Shown here one piece after another: positions 7,030 through 15,386 of a stretch of DNA of 64,000 bases. This DNA is from an uncultured Candidatus Melainabacteria bacterium (GTDB lineage Bacteria > Cyanobacteriota > Vampirovibrionia > Gastranaerophilales > Gastranaerophilaceae). The stretch lies in the NCBI GenBank assembly GCA_932182025.1, contig CAKNXK010000004.1:1-64000 (forward strand). Reading direction: 5' to 3'. A program made the position numbers and the translations under genes. The notes beneath the pieces are model-generated. The model saw only the letters and a list, made by a program, of their open reading frames with translations. It was not told the origin of the DNA and searched no databases. Every line of letters starts with the position of its first letter. The first letter of the stretch is position 1.

Positions 7030-9807
7030 CTATATTTCATCTTTTTTTTCAGGTATGCCATTATTTTCTTTTGAAGGGTCAACGGCACCTCCGCTTTCAT
7101 ATAGTTCAAGCAGATTTTCCATGTCATTATTTAAATCGTCCATCATTGCTTGTGGAGAGTATTCTTCAATCTGCTGGGTCAAATCTTCAGGGCTGCCTTC
7201 ATATAGGCTTCCATCTTCATAAGTATATGTTGTTGTGCCGTCTTCCGATTTTGTTTCAATGACGGTTTTTCCTTCACTATCTGTATAAAGCATGTTGCCT
7301 TCTTCATCGGTTATAGCAAAGCCTCTGACTTTATATACAGTTTCAGGATTTCCATTATATGGTTCATCTTCAAGGGTTTCAAAAAGCGGTAATCCGTTTT
7401 CATCTACCATAAGTTCACCATTTTCATCTACTTTTTGACGGAGTTCTATACCATCCTCTGTCATCCAGCGTTCACGGCCCCATTCATCTTCAAGAGGGAT
7501 ACCTTTATTTTTATCCAAGAATGAAGCATTACCGCCCATTCCGCAGCCTTCATTGTTGGTAATATCACCAACAATATTCATAATTGTATAGTTAAGCTCA
7601 AATACTGCAATTTTAAGTTCTTCTTCCGGTGTTAGTTCGGCTCCTGAAGCTTGTTTCTTTTTCAATGCTTTGTATTCAGGCTCCTGAATAATTGGGAGGG
7701 GTCTATCTTCATCCCATCCATAGCGTTCTTTAAGGATGTTTTGAATTTTTTCCTGATAATCGTATACTACGCCGGTCATTCTTTCACGAAGTCTTACTTC
7801 ATCAGTTTCAAGACGTTTATTTACAAGAGTTGATTGGTTTTTAAAGAAAAACTCAAGAGAAACTTCTGTAAAGTTTTCGTACTTACCATTTGTTTTTCCA
7901 GGAGTGAGAATGTAGTATTTGCCATCACTATCTTTATAAAGACCTTTAACCATTGTTTCTTTAGGCCCTGCCGGTTTTACTACTATTTCCGAGTCAATGT
8001 CAACAAATCCTACATTAAATGTGCTTTCTAAATCTATTTCATTATCAATATAAACATCATTGTGAACATTGCCATTTGAGTCTTCATACAGATGCTGTGT
8101 AACACCATATTGTGAATATGATGAACGGTCATACGCAGCATCCATTGTTTCAAAATCAAATTGTATATTGAATGTAACGATTTTAGCCAGTTCCGGATTG
8201 TTTTGAATCATGTCAACAATTCTGTTCATACCCGCTAGAGTACTAACAGTTATATCGTAATGAGCAGCTCCGGTATTTGGATCAACAATCGGAGTAATAG
8301 CATCAACCCCATCAATATTTAAAATATCATCAACCGGTAATCCGGCAGAAAGTTCAAAGATAGAGACCTGAGCATCATTCATATACCAGCCGTAGTTTTC
8401 ACCCTTAAACTCATCATCACAGTTTAGAGAACCTGTAAAGTTTGAATTGCATATAGAGATAAATGTTCCGTTGCAGTTTCCAATAATACCTCCAATTCTG
8501 CTAGTATCATCTAGTAACCAAGACAAACCGGTATCTTCTTCTCCCGACTTTGTAATGTTCATGGAGCTAGAACAGTTATTAACAGTTATTACTGTTTTGC
8601 CGGCTTCACCAATTAAACCTCCGGCTGACGAATCTGTTATATTGATATCGCCGGATGTATGGCAATTCTCAATAACAAGAGAATTCTGTAATGTGCCATT
8701 AACATAGCCTATTAGACCACCTGAATAGAAAGCCCCGTTTACATTTACATTTGTATTAACATTGGAAATAGTAACTTTCCCAAAATTTTGAGAATCCATT
8801 TCTTTACCAATCAAGCCGCCGACAGCTTGATGTCCGGAAACAGAACCTGTTACAGTCACATTATCGATATTAGTATCTCTTGAAATACCGATAAGTCCGC
8901 CTACAGCGGTTTCGTTATATTCATCGGGAGCGCTTATATCAATATTCTCCAAAATAACATCTTTTATTTCTGCTCCGTTAGTTACTCCAAATAAACCAAC
9001 AGCGTCTGATGTCCCATCATCTTTTATTGTTAAATTTTTTATTGCGTATCCATTGCCGTTCAAGACTCCGCTGAATGCTGTTGACCAAGGATCATCAGCT
9101 TCCGGATCAAGGTGCCCGATTGGTTCCCACTCAATTCCTGCAAGGTCAATATCATTCATCAGAATATATTTGCCTGACATATTATTAGCCATAGCTTGTA
9201 AGTCATCAGGTGTTTTAATAATAGTATATCCTTGTGAAACAGCCTCTTCTTCAGTTAATTGAGAAACATCGTTTGCCAATGTAACTTTTGAAGCTTCATA
9301 AGCTTCTTCGGCTTCTTTTAATTCAGCCTCAGCTTTTTCTAATTCAGCTTCTGCATCTTCAAGCTCTTTTAGACTCTCTTCAGCTTCTTTATTCTCTATT
9401 TCTGCACGTTTAACAGCTGTTTGAGCATCTTGCTGCGCCCTCACTAATTTGTCATATTCCAGCTTTGCTTCATCTTGTGCTTTTCTAAGTTCTTCTAATA
9501 GTCTGTCAACTTGGGCTTGAGCTTGGGATATAGCATTTTCATCTTCGCTACCCATCAATGAATTTAAATAATTGAGTGCATTATCATATTCAGATTGTTT
9601 AGATGCCACTTTTGTATTTGCATTTGTATAAATATTCTGTTGTGATGTTAAATTTTCATTTGCATTAGAAACAGCTTTTGTTGCAGCTTCAGCCTCAGCT
9701 TTCTCTTTCTCTGCGCTTATTTTGGCTGCTTCTGCTTTTAATTTTGCTTTCTCAGCAGCTTCTTTTGAAGCTTCAAGAGCTTTAGCATAATCTGTTGTTA
9801 TATTCAT
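7030..9807 (-). CDS. Large coiled-coil protein with GLUG-type beta-helix repeats
   Basis: 925 residues, very acidic. Residues about 5-180 form an Ala/Glu/Lys coiled coil. About 195-470 hold repeats of the GLUG type ('GGLIG', 'VGLFG', 'AVGGLIGK', 'SGGLIGYVNG'), expected to fold as a right-handed beta-helix and found in bacterial surface proteins and IgA-protease-like adhesins. The C-terminal 350 residues are acidic and contain short 'MLYTDSEGKT'-like turns. There is no signal peptide, no membrane helix and no sorting motif. It would need a non-Sec route if it is a surface protein. It has a good AAGGAG site and stands alone as a transcription unit. Confidence 0.7.
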   Translation of the reverse strand: MNITTDYAKALEASKEAAEKAKLKAEAAKISAEKEKAEAEAATKAVSNANENLTSQQNIYTNANTKVASKQSEYDNALNYLNSLMGSEDENAISQAQAQVDRLLEELRKAQDEAKLEYDKLVRAQQDAQTAVKRAEIENKEAEESLKELEDAEAELEKAEAELKEAEEAYEASKVTLANDVSQLTEEEAVSQGYTIIKTPDDLQAMANNMSGKYILMNDIDLAGIEWEPIGHLDPEADDPWSTAFSGVLNGNGYAIKNLTIKDDGTSDAVGLFGVTNGAEIKDVILENIDISAPDEYNETAVGGLIGISRDTNIDNVTVTGSVSGHQAVGGLIGKEMDSQNFGKVTISNVNTNVNVNGAFYSGGLIGYVNGTLQNSLVIENCHTSGDINITDSSAGGLIGEAGKTVITVNNCSSSMNITKSGEEDTGLSWLLDDTSRIGGIIGNCNGTFISICNSNFTGSLNCDDEFKGENYGWYMNDAQVSIFELSAGLPVDDILNIDGVDAITPIVDPNTGAAHYDITVSTLAGMNRIVDMIQNNPELAKIVTFNIQFDFETMDAAYDRSSYSQYGVTQHLYEDSNGNVHNDVYIDNEIDLESTFNVGFVDIDSEIVVKPAGPKETMVKGLYKDSDGKYYILTPGKTNGKYENFTEVSLEFFFKNQSTLVNKRLETDEVRLRERMTGVVYDYQEKIQNILKERYGWDEDRPLPIIQEPEYKALKKKQASGAELTPEEELKIAVFELNYTIMNIVGDITNNEGCGMGGNASFLDKNKGIPLEDEWGRERWMTEDGIELRQKVDENGELMVDENGLPLFETLEDEPYNGNPETVYKVRGFAITDEEGNMLYTDSEGKTVIETKSEDGTTTYTYEDGSLYEGSPEDLTQQIEEYSPQAMMDDLNNDMENLLELYESGGAVDPSKENNGIPEKKDEI

Positions 9808-9890
9808 TAAGCACTCCTTATTTAAAATACTTTTTATATAACGGCATAAATTTATATTTCTTTAGGGAATGTTAAGAAAATTTTACAATT

Positions 9891-10514
9891 TCATCTTAAG
9901 CTTAGAATTTCCTGAGCTTGTTTCTCACTAAGCAAGCAGGCGCCGCCCAAAATTTCTGTATTTAATACTACTTGAGCATAAGATTCTGCAAGTTCAAGCT
10001 TTAAATAAGCATCCTCAATTGTTTTAGAAGCAACTATAAATCCATGGTTTGCCATTAATACTGCGTCGTATTTATCAAAGTATTTAACTGTATTATCCAC
10101 AAGCTCATGTGTTGAAGGAAGTGCATATTCTGCAAGAGGAATACCTCCAAAATAAAACACATTCTCAGCCATAATCGGGTCCATTAAATCCTTACCCGCA
10201 GAAGCAAAACTGCTCAGATAAGGTGAATGAACATGGATAATATAATTTATTTCAGGTCTCTGTTTATAAATTTCAATATGCAAAAACTTCTCACTGGAAG
10301 GTTTCTTTCCTTTTTCTAAAGATTTACCCTCAAAATCAGTATAAACAATATGTTTTTTTTCTAAATAGCCATTTGCAGAGCCCGATGTTGTTATTAGCAT
10401 TCCTTCTTTGTATCTTGCAGAAATATTCCCTGAATAACCGGGGGTGAAGTTTTTTTCACCGCAAAGTTTACCATAAGAAATAATTTTATTTTCTAATTTT
10501 GCTCTACAGAACAT
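9891..10514 (-). CDS. Class II aldolase/adducin family protein (fuculose-phosphate-aldolase-like)
   Basis: 207 residues. Phosphate loop regions 'SGNISAR' and 'TSGSANG' (about 26-50), zinc ligands HVH in 'IIHVHSP' and a third His in 'LMANHGFIV', with Glu in 'SSEKFLHIEIY'. This matches L-fuculose-1-phosphate aldolase and the related methylthioribulose-phosphate dehydratase. The substrate cannot be fixed from sequence: no fuc or mtn genes are nearby. It begins right at the stop of the LptD-like gene, so it is likely in one operon with it. Confidence 0.85.
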   Translation of the reverse strand: MFCRAKLENKIISYGKLCGEKNFTPGYSGNISARYKEGMLITTSGSANGYLEKKHIVYTDFEGKSLEKGKKPSSEKFLHIEIYKQRPEINYIIHVHSPYLSSFASAGKDLMDPIMAENVFYFGGIPLAEYALPSTHELVDNTVKYFDKYDAVLMANHGFIVASKTIEDAYLKLELAESYAQVVLNTEILGGACLLSEKQAQEILSLR

Positions 10515-10515
10515 C

Positions 10516-12663
10516 CTATAAAACCTCTTCCATAATTTTAATATCTTCTACAACAGCTCGTTGTAAAACTTTTTGTTTTTTAGGAGATTCAAAACTGTTT
10601 TCATTTACTTCTTTATTTTCAGATTTTCTTTTTTTGTCTTGTTTGATTTCAAGAGTTTCATACTCTACATTTATGCCTTTTGCATCCATCATCATTTCTA
10701 CTGTGCAGTATAAATTTTGTCTTATAAAGTCATAACCAACATTGAATTTCATATCGTCAGGACCAACCGAGAAGTAGAAAGAATTCTCCTGAAAATCTCT
10801 GCCATTTGCTGAATCATTGGTTAGGTTTATTGAGCTAAACCAAGAAACTGTCAGATATCTTGAAAGTCTTAAGTATTCTCTTAAATATAAATTCTGTTTC
10901 CCATATCTATAAGCATCAAATACCGGCATAGGAGTGTTATCATCATATACAGAGAAGAAATAACCAATATCCTGCATCCAGCGTTTGTATTGTGTATGCA
11001 ATCTTGGACCAACACGTCCAATAACCTGTGTATCTCCGTTACCGTAAATAGCACTGGATAATTGGGTATTTACTCCAAATTCGAATGCCTTCATGTTTTC
11101 TTCATCTTTGTAACTGTAAAGATTTTGACCGGCTTCAGCCATATAACGGAACCTTGTTGTTCCCATATCAGTCCCTTTTAATTTTTCAAAATGGGTATCA
11201 TAGTCTAAATCTTGGTAATAACCAGCATCAAATCTATGTCTGAAATAAGAACGTTGATCTTTTAATAAGAATGAATTAGATGAATAAGTTTTGTCATAAA
11301 CCAATGATGCACCATATTTAGGTCTTCTTCGTCCTAAAAACCATTCATCAAAGTAACTGTTCATACCATATTGCAGGAATAAATTATCATCAAGTTTTTG
11401 TTTACCATAAACAACAAACTTGCTTGTAGCTGTTCCATAAGCTGCCATTGTCTGGTTTGTACCGCTGCTGAATCGACCAAATCCGCCTATACCAAAACCG
11501 CTTTTATAATTTAAAATCGGCATGGCTTTTAAAACAGAGCCTTTTGGTAATTCAAATACAAACCCCGGACCGGTATATATTCCTAAGCCACGATATGAAC
11601 CGATTTCCCAGATATTGCTTTCAACAAAATCGTGGTTTTTATTAGTATAAATTTTAACAGCAGGAACTTTAAAAATTGTTTTTTCGCCTTTAAATATATG
11701 AGGTTTTTTTAGCGAAATTATTTCTAAATCACCTTTTTGTGTAATTTTAATATCTTTTGCTTTTAGTTTGAAAATACCTTTTTCAATATCCTCTTCTATT
11801 GAATCATATTTTGGTACAAGCATCTTATGTATTTTAGGTCCGCGCGTTGCAGAATGAAATTCAATAGGATAAGAGTCTTTAACTTCAATAGAACCATTTT
11901 CTTGAACTATTTTATCTCCATAAACATAGCCTTTTTGAGCTTTAATCTCGATTGTAGCTGTTCTTGTAAGAGGGTTTTCGATAAGAGCGTTTTCTTCGTT
12001 CATATCAACAAAGATGTAGTCACCTGTTACGGTTTGACCGTTTTTAAGAATTCTTACATTACCCTCTGCTTTTATGGTGTTATTGATTCTGTCAAATGTA
12101 ATAATATCAGCTTTAACGACTGTTTCCTGTTTTACAAATTCAACACTAACATTTCCATTTGCATGGATAAGATAGTTTGGAGTGTCGTAATCAACATTGT
12201 CACAATCAAGAATAATATCTTCTGTTTCAGCTTCTTCTACAGCTTTTTCTTTTTTACGGAAAAACGATTTTTTTGTTTTTTGGTTTTCTAATGCAGTTTC
12301 TTCGTCTGCTTCAAATCCATCAGGATTCATTTCTTCAAAATCGTCTTTTAATTCTTTGGAAGCATATTCAGATGTTTCAATTTCTCCTGTGTACAAATCT
12401 GCTGCAGTTGGTGCTAGTTCAAATTTATTATTTTCTTTTTCATTGAATTTTTGTTTTAGTTTTAATCGTAACAACTTAATTGGCGGTATAGTTTTATCGC
12501 CTTTTGAAACTTTGTTTTTATCTTGAAGACTATCTTCTTTAGCCGGTGGAGTAAAAAACGCATCTCCGGTAAAATCAGATGCTTCAGAAAAAGCAAAATC
12601 AGCCCAAACTGAGTTTGCAGCAACAATTGATGATATTAAAGCTATTATTAATTTCCTGTTCAA
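10516..12663 (-). CDS. lptD: LptD/OstA-like outer-membrane protein
   Basis: 715 residues with signal peptide (cleavage near VWA-DF). A low-complexity acidic linker is followed by an OstA/LptA-like domain at about 150-280 ('DNVDYDTPNYLIHANGNVSV', 'AEGNVRILKNG', 'ALIENP') and then by a long series of amphipathic, Tyr-rich strands expected to form a beta-barrel. This is the architecture of LptD, which inserts LPS into the outer leaflet. LptC-like and LptA-like genes at 61641-63197 support an Lpt system. The last 50 residues are charged, unlike the usual barrel end. It is divergent, so the symbol is a best guess. Confidence 0.72.
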   Translation of the reverse strand: MNRKLIIALISSIVAANSVWADFAFSEASDFTGDAFFTPPAKEDSLQDKNKVSKGDKTIPPIKLLRLKLKQKFNEKENNKFELAPTAADLYTGEIETSEYASKELKDDFEEMNPDGFEADEETALENQKTKKSFFRKKEKAVEEAETEDIILDCDNVDYDTPNYLIHANGNVSVEFVKQETVVKADIITFDRINNTIKAEGNVRILKNGQTVTGDYIFVDMNEENALIENPLTRTATIEIKAQKGYVYGDKIVQENGSIEVKDSYPIEFHSATRGPKIHKMLVPKYDSIEEDIEKGIFKLKAKDIKITQKGDLEIISLKKPHIFKGEKTIFKVPAVKIYTNKNHDFVESNIWEIGSYRGLGIYTGPGFVFELPKGSVLKAMPILNYKSGFGIGGFGRFSSGTNQTMAAYGTATSKFVVYGKQKLDDNLFLQYGMNSYFDEWFLGRRRPKYGASLVYDKTYSSNSFLLKDQRSYFRHRFDAGYYQDLDYDTHFEKLKGTDMGTTRFRYMAEAGQNLYSYKDEENMKAFEFGVNTQLSSAIYGNGDTQVIGRVGPRLHTQYKRWMQDIGYFFSVYDDNTPMPVFDAYRYGKQNLYLREYLRLSRYLTVSWFSSINLTNDSANGRDFQENSFYFSVGPDDMKFNVGYDFIRQNLYCTVEMMMDAKGINVEYETLEIKQDKKRKSENKEVNENSFESPKKQKVLQRAVVEDIKIMEEVL

Positions 12664-12673
12664 GATTAAATTC

Positions 12674-13786
12674 CTATATATAATTTAAAGGGTTGTTAGG
12701 TTGTCCGTTCACTCTTACTTCGAAATGACAGTGTGGACCTGTGCTGTAGCCTGTAGTTCCTTCGTATCCTAAGGTTTGACCTTTGGTAACTCGCTGTCCG
12801 TTTGTTACAGCAATAGAGTTCATGTGGGCATATAGGGTTGTAACCGGTTTTCCATTTATTATGCCGTGCTCAAGGATTACAACTTTTCCATATCCTCCAT
12901 ACCATCCTGAGTAGATTACTTTGCCTGAATTGGAAGCCTTGATTGCTCCAAGGTTTGGACCGCCGATATCTATTCCTGAGTGGAAAGAACGGCTGTTAAA
13001 AATCGGATGGGTTCTATATCCAAACGGAGAAGTAATTCTTCCTTGGATTGGTTTAATAAATCCTGATGCTACCTGAACACTGCTGTCTTTGGTCGTTTTG
13101 TTGATGTAAGTTCCAATGCTAGCAGATTGTTTTTCAAGCTCTTTTTCTGCTTTTTGGTAAGCAATTCTGTCTGTTCTCAACTTATTAATCATGTTTTCGT
13201 TTTTAGCGATAGCTTTATTAATATAGGCTTGTTGAGAGTTAATTGACGCAACCGAACGTTCAAGATTGCGTTTTCTTAATTGTATATTACGGGCAATTTG
13301 GTTAATTTCTTGAGCTTTTTGTTTTGCTTCAAGCATTCTGTTGTAGTCGTCCTGTAAGATTATTTTTTGGAAATAAAGTCTGTCTACGAGCATATTAATG
13401 TCTTCAGAACTTAGTAGAATTTCAAAATAAGCTTTTCTTTGAGATTTATAAACTCGTCTTATATGATCCGAAAGAACGAAATTCAGATTGTTGTATTCAG
13501 CAGAAGCTTTATCAAGTTTTGCCTGCAGTCCATCTAATTCTTTTTGTGCAGAAAGAATCTGGCTTTTAGATGTGGTTAGGTTAGCATTAGCGCTTTCTAA
13601 TTTTTGTTGGTTTTTGTATAATTTGTTTGTTTCAACGCTCTCAAGCCATTTTAAACGATTGATTTTTTCTCTGGTTTGGCGTTTTTTTGTTTCAATATCA
13701 GTTGCGGCACAAGAACTTAAACACCCAAAAGTGTTTAATAAAATCGCTAAAAATATTAAAATATTTAATATTTTTTTTGAAGTCAC
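12674..13786 (-). CDS. M23 family peptidoglycan peptidase with coiled coil (EnvC/NlpD-like)
   Basis: 370 residues. A signal peptide ends in a possible lipobox (LSSC). Then come a long coiled coil (about 30-235) and a complete LytM/M23 domain with the zinc ligands in 'FHSGIDIG' (H..D) and 'HCHFEV' (HxH), plus 'LYAHM'. All ligands are present, so it could be an active endopeptidase, unlike degenerate EnvC. The start is GTG with only a weak GGGGAAA site. A 37-codon membrane ORF ends 3 nt upstream. Confidence 0.85.
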   Translation of the reverse strand: MTSKKILNILIFLAILLNTFGCLSSCAATDIETKKRQTREKINRLKWLESVETNKLYKNQQKLESANANLTTSKSQILSAQKELDGLQAKLDKASAEYNNLNFVLSDHIRRVYKSQRKAYFEILLSSEDINMLVDRLYFQKIILQDDYNRMLEAKQKAQEINQIARNIQLRKRNLERSVASINSQQAYINKAIAKNENMINKLRTDRIAYQKAEKELEKQSASIGTYINKTTKDSSVQVASGFIKPIQGRITSPFGYRTHPIFNSRSFHSGIDIGGPNLGAIKASNSGKVIYSGWYGGYGKVVILEHGIINGKPVTTLYAHMNSIAVTNGQRVTKGQTLGYEGTTGYSTGPHCHFEVRVNGQPNNPLNYI

Positions 13787-13789
13787 GTT

Positions 13790-13903
13790 TTATTTCCCCA
13801 TGCTTAATACTGTAGCTAAAACTGTAAAGCCAACCATCCAAAGGATTACGGCTACAAGAATAAATCCAACTATAATCTTTTTGTTATTTCTAAAAAAGTC
13901 CAT
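13790..13903 (-). CDS. Small single-helix membrane protein (37 aa)
   Basis: A short frame beginning MDFFRNNKKIIVGF: a basic start followed by about 22 hydrophobic residues (ILVAVILWMVGFTVLATVL), ending MGK. It has a good AGAGAGG site 7 nt before the ATG, and it stops 3 nt before the GTG of the M23 peptidase. It is probably the first gene of that operon and a small membrane partner of the peptidase. Not recognised. Confidence 0.55.
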   Translation of the reverse strand: MDFFRNNKKIIVGFILVAVILWMVGFTVLATVLSMGK

Positions 13904-13993
13904 TCCTAACCTCTCTTATATCTTTATCATAGTATAAAAAAAGCTGAATTTCAATTAATTATAGATTTGTTACATTTTTAAAACTTTTAAAAG

Positions 13994-14200
13994 TTATTTT
14001 GCACAGAAACAATAATAGTATAATCTGTCTAAAATATACTTAACACCCTTTCCAACTTTTCCTAAAAGTGTCTTTGGTGGTTCAGAAGCAGGGGTTGCAG
14101 TAATTTTATACATTAGTGCTAATTGATTGCCTTTTTGTAAAAACTTCTGTTCTTTTCCAGTAAAAATTTGATTATAGTATGTAATGCTCTGAACTTTCAT
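13994..14200 (-). CDS. Small unknown protein downstream of tRNA-Leu(GAG)
   Basis: 68 residues from the ATG at 14198-14200, 19 nt after the tRNA and probably on the same transcript. It begins MKVQSITYYNQIFTGKEQ, which resembles the start of the small protein on the other side (MKVSAISNN, 14609). An upstream in-frame start exists only inside the tRNA and is not credible. Lys/Pro-rich middle, no membrane helix. Function unknown. Confidence 0.45.
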   Translation of the reverse strand: MKVQSITYYNQIFTGKEQKFLQKGNQLALMYKITATPASEPPKTLLGKVGKGVKYILDRLYYYCFCAK

Positions 14201-14219
14201 ATTGTCAACTTTTCTAAAA

Positions 14220-14301
14220 TGTCGTAGGGGGGACTTGAACCCCCAAGGATTTCTCCACACGCCCCTCAAACGTGCGCGTATACCGATTCCGCCACTACGA
14301 C
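14220..14301 (-). tRNA. tRNA-Leu (anticodon GAG)
   Basis: 82 nt. Acceptor GTCGTAG/CTACGAC with discriminator A, anticodon stem CACGT/GCGTG with loop TTGAGGG (anticodon GAG), long variable arm, and T-arm GGGGG-TTCAAGT-CCCCC. CCA is not encoded. It is transcribed from the promoter at 14487-14515 after a 170-nt structured leader. Confidence 0.93.
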
Positions 14302-14339
14302 CCGTACTCTTTATTGTTCAATTATCAAATTTGCATTTG

Positions 14340-14470
14340 TCTTCGCGGCGGAGGAGTTTCACTCCCTCCATTGGCTCAAGATTTTCGCTTAATCGGATTT
14401 AATATCCTACGCAAAACGTGACGTTTAGTCACCTTTTGCTGCTCGCCAACGGAGTCCTTGCCACTACGAC
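14340..14470 (-). ncRNA. Structured leader RNA before tRNA-Leu(GAG)
   Basis: On the minus strand the segment begins with GTCGTAGTGGC (14460-14470), an exact copy of the first 11 nt of the tRNA located 169 nt downstream. It then folds with a 10-bp stem CTCCGTTGGC/GCCAATGGAG enclosing hairpins GCAAAA..TTTTGC (with TGAC/GTCA inside) and GGAT..ATCC. A GGAGGGAGT..ACTCCTCC hairpin follows. It is clearly richer in GC than its surroundings. It is either a processed leader or an inserted repeat that duplicated the tRNA end. No open frame is convincing. Confidence 0.5.
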
Positions 14471-14486
14471 GCGATTTGCAAAAATA

Positions 14487-14515
14487 ATATTAACATAAAA
14501 ATTTTTTCGTTACAA
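14487..14515 (-). promoter_or_regulatory. Promoter of the tRNA-Leu(GAG) transcript
   Basis: On the minus strand, TTGTAA (14510-14515), a 17-nt spacer and TAATAT (14487-14492). Transcription would start near 14480, about 10 nt before the tRNA-like 5' end at 14470. Confidence 0.55.
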
Positions 14516-14528
14516 TGCTTAATTTTTA

Positions 14529-14557
14529 TTGACACGAAAAAGCTTCTGATAGACAAT
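14529..14557 (+). promoter_or_regulatory. Promoter upstream of the 14609 gene and dut
   Basis: A perfect -35 TTGACA (14529-14534), 17-nt spacer and GACAAT (14552-14557). It is divergent from the tRNA promoter, which is close by on the other strand. Confidence 0.5.
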
Positions 14558-14608
14558 AAACTTGTGTATTAAGGTATATATTTTACCTCAACTTAAAAAG
14601 GTGGTTTT

Positions 14609-14848
14609 ATGAAAGTTTCAGCTATATCAAATAATTCAGAAGATTGCAGACCAAGACGTAATTTGTTTATACGTTTCAGTAATAGTTTTATGTCTGTGCC
14701 GGAAGGTGAAAATCCTATGGCAAAAGCAGCTGCTTCTAATCCTATTGAACAGCCTGAAAAACCGGCTAAACTTGGTATTGAAAACTTACAAGAATTCACA
14801 ATTTTCCCTAAAGAAGTTGTTGATGGAAAAACTATAATCACTGCATAG
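14609..14848 (+). CDS. Small unknown protein upstream of dut
   Basis: 79 residues starting MKVSAISNNSED, with a Pro/Glu-rich centre and no membrane segment. It has an AAAAAGGTGG site and stops 9 nt before dut, so they form an operon. Its N-terminus resembles that of the small gene at 13994-14200. Not recognised. Confidence 0.5.
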   Translation: MKVSAISNNSEDCRPRRNLFIRFSNSFMSVPEGENPMAKAAASNPIEQPEKPAKLGIENLQEFTIFPKEVVDGKTIITA

Positions 14849-14857
14849 GAGAGTGAG

Positions 14858-15295
14858 ATGATTTTGAAAATTTTTAGAATGGAACATAACAAGTTTGTAC
14901 CTGAATATAAAACAGAAGGTGCTGCAGGCATGGACTTATGTGCTGCAATTGAAGAAGGTATTACTTTGCAGCCGCTTGAAAGAAAGCTTATTCCTACCGG
15001 TCTGAAAATAGAACTTGAACACGGTTATGAAGCTCAAATCAGACCTCGTTCAGGACTTTCTATTAAACACGGTATTAGTCTTATAAACTGTGTTGGAACC
15101 GTTGATGAAGATTACAGAGGCGAAGTTTGTGTTCCTGTTGTTAATCTTTCTAATGAAGCCTATACAATTCAGCCTGATGAAAGAATTGCACAAATGGTAA
15201 TAGCACGTGTAGAACAGGCTAAAATCGAAGTAGTAACAGAGCTTTCAGAAACTTCTCGCGGTGAAGGCGGATTTGGTTCAACCGGAAAAGTATAA
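14858..15295 (+). CDS. dut: dUTP diphosphatase (dUTPase)
   Basis: 145 residues with all five trimeric dUTPase motifs in order: AGMDLCAA (1), RPRSGLSIKHGI (2), GTVDEDYRGEV (3, with the catalytic Asp and base-binding Tyr), RIAQMVI (4) and the C-terminal arm RGEGGFGSTG (5). It hydrolyses dUTP to dUMP and pyrophosphate, keeping uracil out of DNA and feeding dTMP synthesis. Strong AGGAG site. Confidence 0.97.
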   Translation: MILKIFRMEHNKFVPEYKTEGAAGMDLCAAIEEGITLQPLERKLIPTGLKIELEHGYEAQIRPRSGLSIKHGISLINCVGTVDEDYRGEVCVPVVNLSNEAYTIQPDERIAQMVIARVEQAKIEVVTELSETSRGEGGFGSTGKV

Positions 15296-15300
15296 AATAC

Positions 15301-15329
15301 TTGACGTTCACCTAAAAAAAGTATAGAAT
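15301..15329 (+). promoter_or_regulatory. Promoter of the zinc-ribbon gene
   Basis: TTGACG (15301-15306), 17-nt spacer, TAGAAT (15324-15329). The leader contains a small hairpin TAGCAT (15337-15342)/ATGCTA (15353-15358). Confidence 0.55.
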
Positions 15330-15386
15330 GAGTGGATAGCATGCTAATTTGTATGCTACGGTCAATTAAATTATTTAGGAGAACAC

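Noticed and set aside
9808..9890. Possible copy of the bipartite motif before the GLUG protein
   Set aside because: A TTATATAAAAAGTA stretch is present on the minus strand, but there is no GGCAA box 16 nt before it.
11827..12291. 154-codon frame on the plus strand inside the LptD-like gene
   Set aside because: Shadow frame opposite a well-supported gene; composition (Phe/Ser/Cys/Asn) is typical of antisense of AT-rich coding DNA.
13994..14269. Longer version of the small protein starting inside tRNA-Leu(GAG)
   Set aside because: The extra 23 residues are translated tRNA; the ATG at 14200 is used instead.
14202..14402. Plus-strand frame across tRNA-Leu(GAG) and its leader
   Set aside because: It reads the antisense of a tRNA and of a structured element, with no ribosome binding site.
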